A DNA stretch of 64,000 nucleotides from Sinotaia quadrata (GCA_028829895.1 CM054179.1:96096875-96160874); one strand, 5' to 3'; shown: positions 12,894 through 24,719, counted from the first letter of the stretch. Notes: generated by a model not told the origin, from the letters alone. Made by a program: numbers and translations.

Positions 12894-14529
12894 AAAAATG
12901 TCATGACTTTCTGACCCACTTGTTGTTTACTTCAAATATTGAGATTTGAAATTCCTTTGTTTGGAGCTCTCTCATGATATTCATATCAAGAAGCTTCCAG
13001 CAAAGGAGGTCACGATGTTATGTAACTTTAGGCCCATTGTCTAGGTTCTAGAACCAACTATATGCCACGCGATCCGTCACGTGATATGCTTTATGCTTTC
13101 CTATAAATATTGGTAAAAGGCACTGGTCCGACACTGCGAGAAAACAATTAGCTACACACACAACGTTAGCTACTCGAGTCATATGGGCAGGCCGGCGAGG
13201 TAGATGAGAATAGACACTTGACTTCTCATAAGGTACCATTTTTATTTGTTTGTATTCTGTATATTTTAACTATGTATGTATTTGTGCTATGTATTATATT
13301 ATTTCGCTATATACTTGAGCACGGTTCGTTGAAATGACTGAAAACCTATAAGTTATGGAATATAAATTCATTGTAACTCTTTTCCATTGTAACTTTAATT
13401 TATATTGCTTTTAAATTCACTAGAGCCAGAAATGCCTGCGCTCGATATGAATTTCTCATGTAATTCAATTTATTGCGTGTAATTTTAATTGTAAATTGTG
13501 AAGCGCTTTGTTGATTTGAATTACCCCTTTTGTATGAACATTGAATTAACGTTGTATATAATTTTTATGAATTCATACGTCATGCACTGTTAAATGAAAC
13601 ATGCGTGAGAAGATTACATTTTCTAAATCTAAATTGTAAACGACGCGCAGTCGAATTTCTAATTCAAAGCATTTAAACTGAAAAGTAAGGAACATGTTAG
13701 CAGAGACTATTATGGGACACATTTGCTTTCCCTAGGTCGGCTTTTTGTTCTGCCTTCCTTGTCCGCACCCTTGAATTTGGACAAGTTGTCTTTGTCTTCG
13801 TCCTGAAGACCTGTACAAGCTGGTTTGAATTCTAAGGAGAGAATTCAATTATTCTGAGAGTCCACACCACTATAGGCAGCGTCAACAAGTAGACGTATGC
13901 TGGTCTAAACTCAAGTTCACTAGCGACATAAAAGGATAATTTCCACTGTATGCCACGTGCATTTCCGCTAGAGTGACTACTGTGAGACAGACCGGTACAG
14001 ACTGGAATAAGGAGACCAAGCGATACAGAGACTTACAGCTGAGTATTCCTCAGTTGATACAAATTTCATAGGGAAACAATTGGGCACCTTTTCTCTCTAG
14101 AAACATTAAGCACATACGTGCAAGAATTAAGAAATAGACTTTCGCGCTCGTATTTGATTATTGTTAAATTGTTAAACTTTATTAAATCTTATTTTTAATT
14201 GTTAAACCTCTTCGTAGTTAATTTTTATGCATAATAGACCTAATGATTAATTTCTTGGATTGGATGGGGGCGAGATTGAGCTGAATGACATAACGAATGC
14301 ATATTAATTTAGAGGAATTTAACGACTCCAACCCAGCTAACGTACGCAATTTATCAGTTTGTAAATCTGTCGTCTGCACTACAAGACACATTTTTAAATT
14401 AGTCAAATGATAAGTTGAGCAACCAGTCTGTTTAGGATATGAGAGAAGGAATTAATTTATCTATCATCTTTTAAGTCCTTAATTATCCTAGGCAGGGTCT
14501 ATAAATAAATACTGGAAACGTAACACAGA
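12894..14529. other. Unique spacer between two blocks of the same array family
   Basis: No gene recognised. It includes CACGTG at 13078 and 13954, a short open frame on the minus strand (13048-13239) and an AT-rich stretch from 13,250 to 13,700. Confidence 0.4.
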
Positions 14530-14800
14530 GTTGATCACTGGTTAAATTAACACAAAACATAGTTATTATAGTGTTAATGAGTAATGAACATAATATAGTT
14601 ATTAGAGTGCTAATGACTGATTAATTGAACATAAAGTACGGTTATTACAGTGTTAATGACTGGTTAAGTGAACATAAAGCATGGTTATTAATGTATTGAT
14701 GATTGGTTAAATGAACACAAAATGTGTCAATGACTGATTAAATGAACATAAAGAATGATTATCGCGATGTTAATGGCTGGTTAATTGAACATATTAGCAA
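14530..14800. repeat. 43-bp minisatellite, second block of the split family
   Basis: The unit matches 12,735-12,893 (GTTATTACAGTGTTAATGAC then GGTTAAGTGAACATAAAGC). It is more diverged, with insertions, deletions and lost half-units. Confidence 0.88.
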
Positions 14801-15640
14801 AACACCAATTAATGGACGTAAAATATACCTATTACAATCGCAGTAAACGTCTCGTTAATAACTAAAACAATGTATGGTTATTGCAAGCTTGGTTATGAAC
14901 AGGTTAATATGCATAGGTTATAGTTTGTGTGCCCTATGTAAACCCATATAGTTCATGTTTAAATGCATTCACAAATCGATGTGATTGATCGTACACCAGA
15001 CATATTTATTGACAAGTTTAGGCTCTCCTTCACTTGTACTCAGTCACGCCGACAGGTGTAGACAGCTGAGAGAATAAACAGAAGAATGATAAATGAGCTG
15101 GTGACATGAGATGCAACAAAATGATAAATTGAGACCACTGGGTGCTTAGAGTTATCGCAACAACTACAAACAATTGTTACAATTGATTCAGTGGGCATAC
15201 TGTGTTTAGACTTCTATAAACGCTATTATGTAATGAAAGTTCAATTGATGAAGTTGGCACAGGTTGGGACGAAAATCAGTCCAGTATTTCTGCACTTTCC
15301 GAATGTGAACAACTGGCAGTTTTGCTTTTAACCCTTGAACTATTACAGTCTTTCAGAAGATGCTTTCCGAGGGAGGGTTGTTGACTGAAGATGGGATGAT
15401 TGACAAATTATCTATGTAGAATGGTAGCCAAAATTGTAGCACAAGCCTGCGGTTGTAGCATGTGTCATTGCGCCAGATCCTGTTAGTGGTAATTGCTTCA
15501 GTAGAAGAAATCTCAGCACTGTGCTGCTTTGTGTAATATACGCTTGTAATATGTGTGCTTAGTGGTACACGTTTACAATCCGTAAAGGCTACTATGACGT
15601 CACTTGACATAACTGGATTACACTTATCGTACTTCTACAA
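14801..15640. other. Unique interval containing a dispersed repeat
   Basis: No exon supported. An 85-codon minus-strand frame (15353-15610) is unrecognised. A full CRE is at 15595-15602. The dispersed element at 15041-15141 is listed separately. Confidence 0.4.
15041..15141 (+). repeat. Dispersed repeat, copy 1 (partner at 46,118)
   Basis: It aligns colinearly by eye with 46118-46202: CAGTCAC, then GTGTAGACAG, TGA, GAATAAA, TGATAAA, GTGAC and finally AGACCACTG in the same order and spacing apart from small gaps. It looks like two old copies of an interspersed element of unknown class; no terminal inverted repeat or tail is visible. Confidence 0.6.
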
Positions 15641-15950
15641 CACACTGTGACAGACACACTGAATATCAAGACAAGTAGCACACTGTGACAGACACAATGA
15701 ATGTCATGACAAGTAGTACACTGTGATAGACACAATGAATATCAATGACAAGTAGTACACTGTGATAGACACAATGAATATCAAAGACAAGTAGTGTATT
15801 GTGACAGACAGAGTGAATATCAAGACAAGTTATACACTGTGACAAACACAATGAATGCCAAGACAAGTAGTACACTGTGAAGATACAATGAATAGCTAGT
15901 ACAAATTACATGCATTCTCCGTATTAACCAAGACAAGTAGTACACTGTAC
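15641..15950. repeat. 38-39-bp minisatellite, about 8 copies
   Basis: The unit contains ACAAGTAGTACACTGTGATA and GACACAATGAAT. Starts at 15671, 15709 and 15748 give periods of 38 and 39. The last copies before 15950 are diverged. Confidence 0.92.
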
Positions 15951-17281
15951 ATATTTGTCACCAGCCTTATTATGTATCAGTGCCAGGCAAATTGAGCAAA
16001 AACAACTGACATGTTTGTGTTCCATAAAGCGATCTTTAGTGCCTCCATTGGAAATGCCATTACTTTAGTTCCAGGATTACCTTTCTAAGCTGAATATTAA
16101 TCATGGTCTAACCAGCCACCAAATGTCCTTTCAGTTCGTGAGAGTTATCCTCCTTATTATTCTGATGATCTGACAATACATTGTTGGTTCGCTGTAAGCT
16201 AGTGAATGATTTAGGACACACAACTCAGGAACACTTCCGATAGCTACACAAGCCCTCAAGTGATCCCCCCCCTCCACTACAGCACAAACCTTACAATTAC
16301 TAATACTATAAAGATCTGCCTAATGGACCCAAAGAATGACAAGTGCAGTTTAATTGGCTAATTAGTGCACGTAACGAGGCTACTTCACTGTAAAAGACTG
16401 ACCAATATACAAGATGTAAAATTTACAAAAACGTTAAGAAATTTTATATGGTCACTGTTAATGAAACAAATGCTTACATAACTGGATAAAGCGTATCCGA
16501 TTTCATAATTTCAAACATTTCAATTAGAACTCGTCCAGTGTACAAGAGGAAGGACATTATGACTGTTGGTCCTACATTTATCTCACCGATTACAGAATTT
16601 ATGTCAGATCCAGAAAAGAACAGCACGAAAATAATGGTACCATGACCACAATGGGAGAAAACTGAAAAAAGTAGCCAGTTCATGGTGAAAGCAGAATAAA
16701 AATTTCCAGTTGCGCTGACAGTGTACTGAGGCTCTAAACTCCACTTGACGATACATACACAAGCCTCCTATCCGAGTGAGCCAAACACAGAAAATATTTT
16801 GATTTATGCCCTACCCATTCAGTATGCAAACCCGCCATCCTATTTCCATTTTTTCCCCTTTCGTTTCTGTCTATCGAGGATTAGGAATTAAATGAATCAT
16901 GTCCCTACCAGGACGGGCCGTGTGTTAACGATACAAAGCAAGTATTTTCGACATGAAATTTTAAGCAACAAAACGCAGCTAGGGACCTGAGAAATGTGGC
17001 CGGTACAAAAACAAAACAAAACAAAATAGCCCTCGAATTATTCAGGAAAGTAAATTGCTGGTAAGATAAATAATTTCCGAACCTTTCACACTTCACAGTT
17101 TTGCAGAACAACGGGGTTATTCCTCATCTCGACACTTGCCCTGCCTAAGGCTAAGCTTGTCTTTTACTTTGATACAAATTCGCTTTCATTTATTTCGATT
17201 GTGGTAAATCTGTGTATGTAATAGCAGAAGTTATGGAACTCACACATGCAATGTCATAAAATCTAACACTTACAATGCGTG

Positions 17282-17283
<2 letters not shown>
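15951..17283. other. Unique interval, no gene recognised
   Basis: Short minus-strand frames at 16474-16683 and 16905-17111 have no recognisable domain. No splice pair convinced me. Confidence 0.4.

Positions 17284-17354
<71 letters not shown>
17284..17354. repeat. (CT)n microsatellite
   Basis: About 35 CT dinucleotides without interruption. Confidence 0.98.
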
Positions 17355-17357
<3 letters not shown>

Positions 17358-19035
17358 GCGCTTATTTGCGTGTGTTGAAGGGTGTGTCTATGCATGTCAG
17401 TGAGTTTAAAGGGTTGTGTTGGCATATGTGTGGTTTTTCAGTACGTGCATGTGTATGCGCTGGCGTTAATAATCTCCGTTTGAAAAAGAAAGTTCGATTT
17501 AGATTTTCTTCTTGCATACTTCACGATCATTGTCACAGTACACATGTTTTTCTTTCTTTCGATGTTATTTTATTTTTTAAGCCAACCTTCTAAACATTGA
17601 AACTTTTGGTTGGATCCGCAAGCGGCCTATCGAGGACATTTATGATACACTCCATTTCCCACCAGTAAGCAGCGCCCCACCCTAGCATAAAAACCAATAT
17701 TCTCACTCCAGAGACCCCCGTCGTCGGACGCCAGGGCTTCAAGGCAGTGGACCACAGCACTTATCATTTGGATTATGTCCCTTTGGTAGGCGACCTTCAG
17801 CGAAGGAAAAGCCTCCAGACGATAAGTGCTATGGGACAGGCTCTCAGAGGCGGCAACAAAAGAAGCCTCTTGTAATGGCGAGTGTTGTGGTCTGTTACCT
17901 TTGATACGCACATTAAAAACTGTGCACGGAGCTTTCAGCAAATTACTTAATGCGATCCGTTTACTTTTTCATTTTTTCTTTAAAGCAAACTAGCAAAAAA
18001 TAAAAGAGAGGAAAGTGTGCGGGTTATAGGGAGGTAGTGTGGGTGTGGGTGTGGGTGTATGGAAAAGGCAGGCGGCTGGCGGTCTGGCTTTCTCTTACGA
18101 GACAACGTACTCTGGCCTACGAGATGTGAACAAAAGTCTTCATGTGTGTGACCGACATTAGCAGACGGCTGCGCATTGCTGCAAAGGCTCATAATAAGCT
18201 AAATGCATTCGTATTAAGGAAAGTCAGAATTCGAGCTGTCATTAACGTGTGCATTACCGTAAGTCGTACAAACTGCCAATATGAGGTTACCCACCCCTTT
18301 CTTGTTAAACATTTTCCCTAAGTCTTAAGCATTTTACCTAAGTCTCTTCTGATTCTGTGATTCTGTGTAATAGTATCCGGATAGTGAAGTGCTTTCTTTC
18401 AGTGAAATGTCGTTTATAAGAGGATAACTCATAACTTATTTTTTCCATGACGGTCTGAATGTTTTGGTCTGATTGGAATGTTCAAGTAAGTATTTTTCTC
18501 CAATTTTGCTATTTAATAATCTAATGTGGAGTCTTGCTGCTGTAAGGCTGGTCACCAAATAGGCCAACTACGAAACTCCCTTACAAGAGAATTTATATTG
18601 GGAGAAATACGGTAACTTTCTAAACAAGCATTTTGAACGTTACATTGGAGCTGTATTGCCAGGTTAAAAAAAATAAGGTAATCTTATTTTGCAGTTAGTA
18701 TTCGTTGTGTTTTGTTTTTAACAAGAAAATTCTGACATCCCGACATCGGAAAGATTAGCTGCTATTGCCGCAAGCTGGTAGCTAAAGACAGAGTATCGTA
18801 AAAGACCCGGACTAACCAATTTGTTTTTAAAATATATTAATGTGTTTGAGTGTTTTCCGTGCGTGCGTGCGTGCGCATGCGTGTGTGCAATGCATGCATA
18901 TCAAAGCAGCCTTGTATTATGTATCTGCGACCTTAAGAGTCCCTAGAAGTAGCGATATGACTAAATTATCTCTACTTGTCGTTACTGTAACGACTCCCTG
19001 ATATTTCACCTATGGTTTTTTTTAATTATATTTAT
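17355..19035. other. Unique interval with a GC-richer open stretch on the minus strand
   Basis: From 17,627 to 17,941 the minus strand is open for 104 codons with GC near 50% and balanced amino-acid use, unlike the repeat-driven frames elsewhere. I recognise no domain and no clear splice sites, so it is noted rather than called. It overlaps a 10-bp inverted repeat, AGCACTTATC near 17755 and its complement near 17821. A short GGGTGT run lies near 18,040. Confidence 0.35.
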
Positions 19036-19427
19036 GTGGACATTACTCAATGATATGTCGCTTACTGTGGACTTTACTCAGTGATATGTCGCTTATTGTG
19101 GACTTTACTCAGTGATATGTCGCTTATTGTGGACATTACTCAGTGATATGTCGCTTATTGTGGACTTTACTCAGTGATATGTCGCTTATTGTGGACTTTA
19201 CTCAGTGATATGTCGCTTATTGTGGACATTACTCAGTGATATGTCGCTTATTGTGGACATTACTCAATGATATGTCGCTTACTGTGGACATTACTCAATG
19301 ATATGTCGCTTACTGTGGACATTACTCAGTGATATGTCGCTTATTGTGGACATTACTCAGTGATATGTCGCTTATTGTGGACATCACTCAGTGATATGTC
19401 GCTTACTGTGGACATTACTCAGTGATA
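19036..19427. repeat. 31-bp minisatellite, about 12.5 copies
   Basis: The unit contains TACTCAGTGATATGTCGCTT and ATTGTGGACAT. The period is 31 bp (19081 and 19112). Two site variants (ATTGTGG or ACTGTGG; CAGTG or CAATG) form small blocks. Copies are more than 90% identical by eye. Confidence 0.97.
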
Positions 19428-19529
19428 ATTTGCTGTAGCAATTTTCCATGAAATGTTTCACTAATACATGTTTTTCTTCATTTTCTTGACCACCATGACA
19501 AAAAGAGAAAAATATCTGTTCTAGTCTTG

Positions 19530-19840
19530 GGTTTCCAATCGGCTCCATATGAAGATCAGGACTAAACTAAAAATAGTCAGAAAACTTCCGTTTATTTCTA
19601 ACAAAGAGTCTGAAACAGACGTCAGATGGATATCAGAAATAAAATTTAAATAATTAAAAAGCTTGCGTTCATTTCTAGTTAGGGGTCTCAAACTGACATC
19701 TTATATAGATCAGGACTACAATTAAAAAATATAAAGTTTCCGTTCATTTGTAGTAATGGGTCTCAAAGTGACGTCATATGCAGTCAGTTATGACTTTTCT
19801 GTGCATCGATCTCAAACTGACATTATATGGAGGTCAGCTA
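19530..19840. repeat. Degenerate repeat of about 80 bp, 4 copies
   Basis: Blocks share CTTCCGTTTATTTCTA, GGGTCTCAAACTGAC and TATGGAGATCAG at about 80-bp spacing. The third copy carries a TGACGTCA at 19769-19776. Confidence 0.7.
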
Positions 19841-19954
19841 AGGAGTATGGTCACTAGAGGCCTGTTGTTGTGACGAGGCGGGGCAGTATAGTCTTCGAGT
19901 GTGGCTTGATGGATGTACTGGTGGAGATTCAAACTGTCAGGAGTGCCACTCAAG

Positions 19955-20265
19955 AGTGGTGGTGGATGGTTGTGTACTGTCTAGAATGATTATGGAAAGA
20001 ATGGCTTGTGGTGTGTGTTGTATTTATAGGGGCGGTGGATGGTTGTGTACTGTCTAGAATGATTATGGAAAGAATGGTTTGTGGTGTGTGTTGTATTTAT
20101 AGGGGTGCTGGATGATTGTGTACTGTCTAGAATGATTATGGAAAGAATGGTTTGTGGTGTGTGTTGTATTTATAGGGGCGCTGGATTGTTGTGTACTGTC
20201 TAGAATGATTATGAAAATAATTGTTTATGGTGTGTATGGTATTTATAGGGGCGCTGGATGGGTGT
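19955..20265. repeat. 73-bp minisatellite, about 4 copies
   Basis: The unit contains GTGTACTGTCTAGAATGATT and GTATTTATAGGGGCG. Repeats of GTGTGTGTTG at 20011, 20084 and 20157 give a strict 73-bp period. Copies differ at only a few sites. Confidence 0.95.
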
Positions 20266-21265
20266 GATGGTATATGGGTGTGTTTCTTGAGAGACAGGGG
20301 TCAGGTGCACAGTAGGTACAGTCACGTGCTCAAGCAGGTGGTGTTGTACAGTGTTCATTTGTGTCGGTTTGAAAGTTTGGGAAAATTAAGTTTTGCTCTC
20401 CTTTATATGTTGTATTTAATTTTGAAATTGCTTGTGGACTTTTACTAGAACAGCGCGAAAATAACATTTATAAATGCCTTGGCTGCTTTCTGGGAATTAT
20501 TTGTCACTCCTGGCCGCAGACGACACCCGATTGGCTGTCTAACAAATAAATAACATTCAATTTGGCCTTTAAGTAAAGCACGATAATTCCTGTAGTCTGT
20601 AATTGTCAAGAAAACATTTTATATTGCACGTGACTTCCGTGGACAAACTGAACGTACGTGTGAAGATCAACCCCTGAACTCTATATAGAGAGATCTCACA
20701 AGGACACATTTGCTGTCGCCAGACTTCCGCCATTTTGAAAAGACCGAAGCAGTCTATGGTAACTGCGCGTTTAACATCGACCGTTTTTGATATATTTAAA
20801 CCCAATTTTATGAATCTATAATTTAATAAATAGAATCAAATTTACAACACAACACAAACAAACAAGAAGGGAAAAGATCCTCAGGCCTATCACTGCAGAT
20901 AGTAATTATCAATGAAATGTAGACGTTAAACCTAAAGCGACAGTCTTATGTTGTAGAAAATTGTATTCAGTCTACTTAAGAAATCTATAATTATGAAAGA
21001 TTTGGGAAAATTGATTAAATTATATGTACTTTGCTATTACAATACATGCCTGAATGTGAAAAACCGAATTGATCTAGCCCATATCTTTACATTGTAGTTA
21101 TTGTTAGACTGTGCATTGAAGTCTACTTAGTTAGCTCTAGCGAAGAGGTTTTAATTAACATTATTTATGTAACAATCGTTAATGTGAGAGCTAACTCTAT
21201 ATTCGTGTTGCAAATTTTCATCCACGTTCAGAATAATTTACACCCCAGCAATTTCTCTATTTCTA
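20266..21265. other. Unique interval, no gene recognised
   Basis: Includes CACGTG at 20323 and 20627. A 78-codon minus-strand frame (20569-20805) is unrecognised. No repeat seen. Confidence 0.4.
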
Positions 21266-21541
21266 GTGTCTGTATACTGATATTTTGCTCGTTTTATATA
21301 TTGCCTTTCTATACTCATCATGATCAATGTCACGTGACCGTATACTGATATATTACATGTTTTATATATTACTTTTCTATCCTCATCATGATCGATGTCA
21401 CGTGACCGTAAACTGAAATTTACTAGTTTTATATATTACCTTTCTATACTGATCATGATCGATGTCACGTGACCGTATACTGATATTTTGCTCGATGTAT
21501 ATATTGCCTTTCTATACTCATCATGATCAATGTCACGTGGT
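21266..21541. repeat. 68-bp minisatellite, 4 copies, each with an E-box palindrome
   Basis: The unit starts GTATACTGATATTTTGCTCG. Starts are at 21272, 21340, 21408 and 21475. Every unit contains TCATGATC followed by GTCACGTG. In the first three the E-box is extended to the 10-bp palindrome GTCACGTGAC, a form known as a bHLH-zip (USF/TFEB type) site. Confidence 0.95.
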
Positions 21542-21558
21542 ATTTTATCATAAAGATT

Positions 21559-21890
21559 GTGTAGCATGTACTTCGATTTTAAAAGTGCAAAATACTCTCT
21601 TAAATACATACAAATTATTTTTTTTAATGTGACTAAAATTGTTTAAATATTTTTATTCACATTTTTTTTCTAAATGTGATAAAATGTGATAAAATAATAA
21701 TAAATAATGAAATATTAGGTAATTGTGTATTGCAAGTTTAAGTTTCAAAATAATATCAAGAATGTTTAATTTGATCACTTAAAATATTTACTTCTAATCA
21801 TTAAAATCAAAATAGTTGTAGAAAATGTCTAATAAAATTCATTAGTTATGATTCTATATTTTACAACTAGCATTATAAATATTTTAAACC
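21559..21890 (+). repeat. Diverged direct repeat, copy A (partner at 23,181)
   Basis: Colinear anchors are shared with 23181-23505 at offsets of 1.61-1.63 kb: GTGTAG(C/T)ATGTAC, AAATACATA, AAATGTGAT, TCAAGAATGTTTA, AAAATAT, AAATGTCTAA and AATATTTTAAA. Divergence is high, so the event is old. Possible readings are an old segmental duplication or degraded long terminal repeats. No integrase or reverse-transcriptase frame lies between the copies. Confidence 0.65.
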
Positions 21891-21974
21891 AAAAGTGCTG
21901 CGCCATTTTTATGAGAAGACTACCACTATATACTGGCTAAAAATTTAATTATCTTATCAGATCTATGTAACTGT

Positions 21975-22130
21975 ACTGGTGGTATAAATTCTACCATCAC
22001 ATAGTGACATGTCAGTAAAGCTAAGTAGACAGGGAAACTAAACAATAATAGTGTTATTGGTATAAGTTCTACCATTACACAGAGATATGTCAGTAAAGAT
22101 AAGTAGACAGGGAAACTAAACAATAATAGT
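21975..22130. repeat. Two-copy 78-bp tandem duplication
   Basis: GGTATAAATTCTACC at 21979 recurs as GGTATAAGTTCTACC at 22057. The shared tail includes AGTAGACAGGGAAACTAAAC. Only two copies are present. Confidence 0.92.
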
Positions 22131-22721
22131 GAAAAATCAAATTTGAAATCCATAGTTTAAAATGTAAAAGGATAATAAATCAGTTTAATTAATTAAAATT
22201 TATTTCAAATTATTTGAAATATTCTGATTTTTACCCATTCACAGTATATCAAATAAGAAACATGTGATTAAGGTAATCTAAGTGTGCCAAAAACAAGGCC
22301 CATAATTTAAATGAAATGATATTTTAACTCATCCTCGCAAAAGTTGATTGTCACGAATAGTTTTTTTTTTTAAATTGCTTTGTCTGCTGAATCACATGTG
22401 AAAAAAATTCTATTAAAATAAAATGCATGCACACATTTGTAAGTTGTGGTGATTAGTATCTAATAACCATTCAAATTGATAAATACTGACTTATTTTCAG
22501 TCACAACTGTATATCATTTCTACACATACCAATCTAATACTTTATACAAAAATTTGAGATTTTCTATAATCTTTATTAATATATGTTATAGTAAAATACA
22601 AAAGTAATTCAGATATTAATTATGCTTTAAGTTTGCACTCACAAAGTTAGAAGAACATGCTATTTTAGTAATACGAGGGGAAATTATATTTAGTATATTA
22701 TTTTTAGTAAATGTTCATGCT
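22131..22721. other. Very AT-rich unique interval
   Basis: One of the most AT-rich parts of the window. No frame longer than a few dozen codons and no repeat. It lies between the two diverged direct repeats at 21.56 and 23.18 kb. Confidence 0.4.
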
Positions 22722-22733
22722 TTCTCTCTCTTT

Positions 22734-22819
<86 letters not shown>

Positions 22820-22826
22820 TATATAT
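22722..22826. repeat. (CT)n-(CA)n compound microsatellite
   Basis: A CT tract to about 22798, followed directly by ten or so CA units and a short TATATA. Confidence 0.97.
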
Positions 22827-23015
22827 TCTTTACCTTGAGAAAAATATGCTCTGAATAATTTATATAAACATATTTGCAAGTGTTTGTACATGTTGGAATA
22901 TATTATTAATAAGGAATGTTTCTCAGATTATTGTCTACAGCACTGTTGTTTCACTAACTGTTTTTTTTCCACAAATTACTGCACTAAAACTTTCAATAGT
23001 GACAAAGGAATCGCC

Positions 23016-23017
<2 letters not shown>

Positions 23018-23084
<67 letters not shown>

Positions 23085-23092
23085 ACACACGC

Positions 23093-23168
<76 letters not shown>
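23018..23168. repeat. (CA)n-(GA)n compound microsatellite
   Basis: About 36 CA units, a GCAGAGAAAG junction and then about 35 GA units. The long periodic frames on both strands are artefacts of the dinucleotides. Copy B of the AT-rich direct repeat starts 12 bp downstream. Confidence 0.98.
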
Positions 23169-23172
<4 letters not shown>

Positions 23173-23180
23173 TACATTTT

Positions 23181-23505
23181 GTGTAGTATGTACCTTGATT
23201 TTGAAAAACAAAATAATAAACCTGAAGTGAAATACATATAAATTAAAGCAAAAGTATATTTTTAGAATTTTTTTCAACAAAGTTGTTTTTAAATGTGATG
23301 GTAAACTATGATTGGTATCATTTAATGATTGTCTTCTGTAAGTGTAATGTTACAAATTAATATTTTCAAGAATGTTTATTTTAAGCATTTAAAATATAAA
23401 AGATTTTATCCTTACCCAATTTTAAAAACAACAATTATTATAATAAATGTCTAACAACATGAATTAAATATTATTATATAGTTAACAATTTTAATATTTT
23501 AAAAA
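23181..23505 (+). repeat. Diverged direct repeat, copy B (partner at 21,559)
   Basis: Same order of anchors as copy A, including TCAAGAATGTTTA at 23366 and AAATGTCTAA at 23445. It begins beside the (CA)(GA) tract, and AT-richness stops shortly after it. Confidence 0.65.
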
Positions 23506-24176
23506 TAATTAATGCTTTCAAACACATAGTCTTCAGCAATATTATGTTAGGCTGCTATTCTCAAAATGGTCGCACTGAAACTTCCTTTAATGACACATCA
23601 ACAGCGCTTGCTATCATTGGATGTCCGCTCCATTTATATATAGCTCAGTGAGATCAGCAGAGAAAAATTACAACACCCACCCACCTAGAAAGAATTATAG
23701 AACAGATATGTTGTTATTGTTCTTTGTTAAGTTTTGTTTTAATGTAATATATTTTAACAAGTCGTAAATTTTAAAGAAATATTTGTTCTTTGGATCAATT
23801 TCAAGGAGGTTTTTAAATGATGAGAGCCATCTTTACCTGCCATTTATCAATGTTGTATTTCTCGTTACACGTTCCTCCTCGTATGGGGATCAAGTGATAT
23901 TTCACATTTCTATCGAGACCCACCATTCTGCTTCGGGGGTGGGGGGGGAATCGAGTGGTAATATGTGTGTGTGAGGGGGAGGGGATTTTAATTTTCCATA
24001 AAGCAATACTGCTTCTATACTGGTCATGACTTGGCGGACATTGATTTTCACGCTGTACCTTGGAGAGGGCTAAGAAGATTTGTGACTGCATTTATGCGTT
24101 GTTTTATGATGACGATGAGATTTGTCTCCCCTTTACATCGATGCCGGTTTTGAAATTCAAAATATTTTCTGTTCTC
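23506..24176. other. Unique interval upstream of the signal-peptide exon
   Basis: It holds an inverted CCAAT box (ATTGG, 23616-23620) about 15 bp before a TATATATAG (23635-23643), a weak core-promoter-like arrangement. G-rich runs lie at 23935-23986. No frame recognised. Confidence 0.3.
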
Positions 24177-24179
24177 TTC

Positions 24180-24350
24180 CTTCTACTATTATCCTCCTTA
24201 AGACTTCCAACAAGTATTTCCTGCTATTATCCTCATTAAGTCTTCCGACAAAATAATGTTTTCTGTTATTACCCTCCATAACTCATCCGACAAATATTTT
24301 CTGCTAATATCCTTCTTAACTCTTCTGACATATATTTTCTGCTGACATTG
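24180..24350. repeat. Degenerate repeat of about 45 bp, 4 copies
   Basis: Blocks share TATTTTCTGCTATTATCCTC and CTTCCGACAAA, with spacing of roughly 40-50 bp. Confidence 0.75.
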
Positions 24351-24417
24351 TTTATGATCATCTGAACGTTACTATAGTAATTCTTTCCCCCCTTTTTTTT
24401 TCTTTCCAGCATGAAAT

Positions 24418-24531
24418 ACAAGGATTCATTTGACGCTACGTGAACTACAAGGATTTATTTGACGCCACGTGAACTACAAGGATTTAATTGACGCCACGTG
24501 AACTACAAGGATTTATTTGACGACATGTGAA
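24418..24531. repeat. 29-bp minisatellite, 4 copies
   Basis: The unit starts ACAAGGATTTATTTGACGCC and ends in ACGTGAACT. Two copies keep CACGTG (24466 and 24495). The array ends about 65 bp before the predicted splice acceptor at 24595, so it would lie just inside the upstream intron. Confidence 0.95.
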
Positions 24532-24604
24532 AACCGCTGATATGACGTAGGGACCGTGCTGCATGTCCCTTTTGTCCTTTTGCATGGTCCCACAGGGACC
24601 CGGC

Positions 24605-24719
24605 ATGGAAAATGGCTGCCAGAACATTATTCGGCTTTTCGGCTTGTATACGATATTCCTTCTTCTCATGCAACTTTCAGACACAGACTCGCAGAACATC
24701 CGTTTCCAATGGGTTCCAG
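24605..24719 (+). CDS. Candidate first coding exon of a secreted or membrane protein (partial)
   Basis: The exon would run from 24596 to 24719. Upstream, a pyrimidine-rich stretch (TCCCTTTTGTCCTTTTGC) leads to CCCACAG, a good splice acceptor ending at 24595, so nine bases of 5'UTR precede the start. The ATG at 24605 has G at -3 and G at +4. The 38 complete codons begin [10 protein letters not shown], then a hydrophobic core [14 protein letters not shown] (residues 11-24) and a polar segment SDTDSQ where signal peptidase could cut. The exon ends CCAG|GTAAGG, a strong donor, leaving one base of a split codon (phase 1). Signal-peptide exons of extracellular proteins often end in phase 1. An upstream in-frame ATG at 24563 falls within the predicted intron, so I prefer 24605. 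The protein family is not recognisable from so short a piece, and no compatible next exon is certain within the window. Confidence 0.5.
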
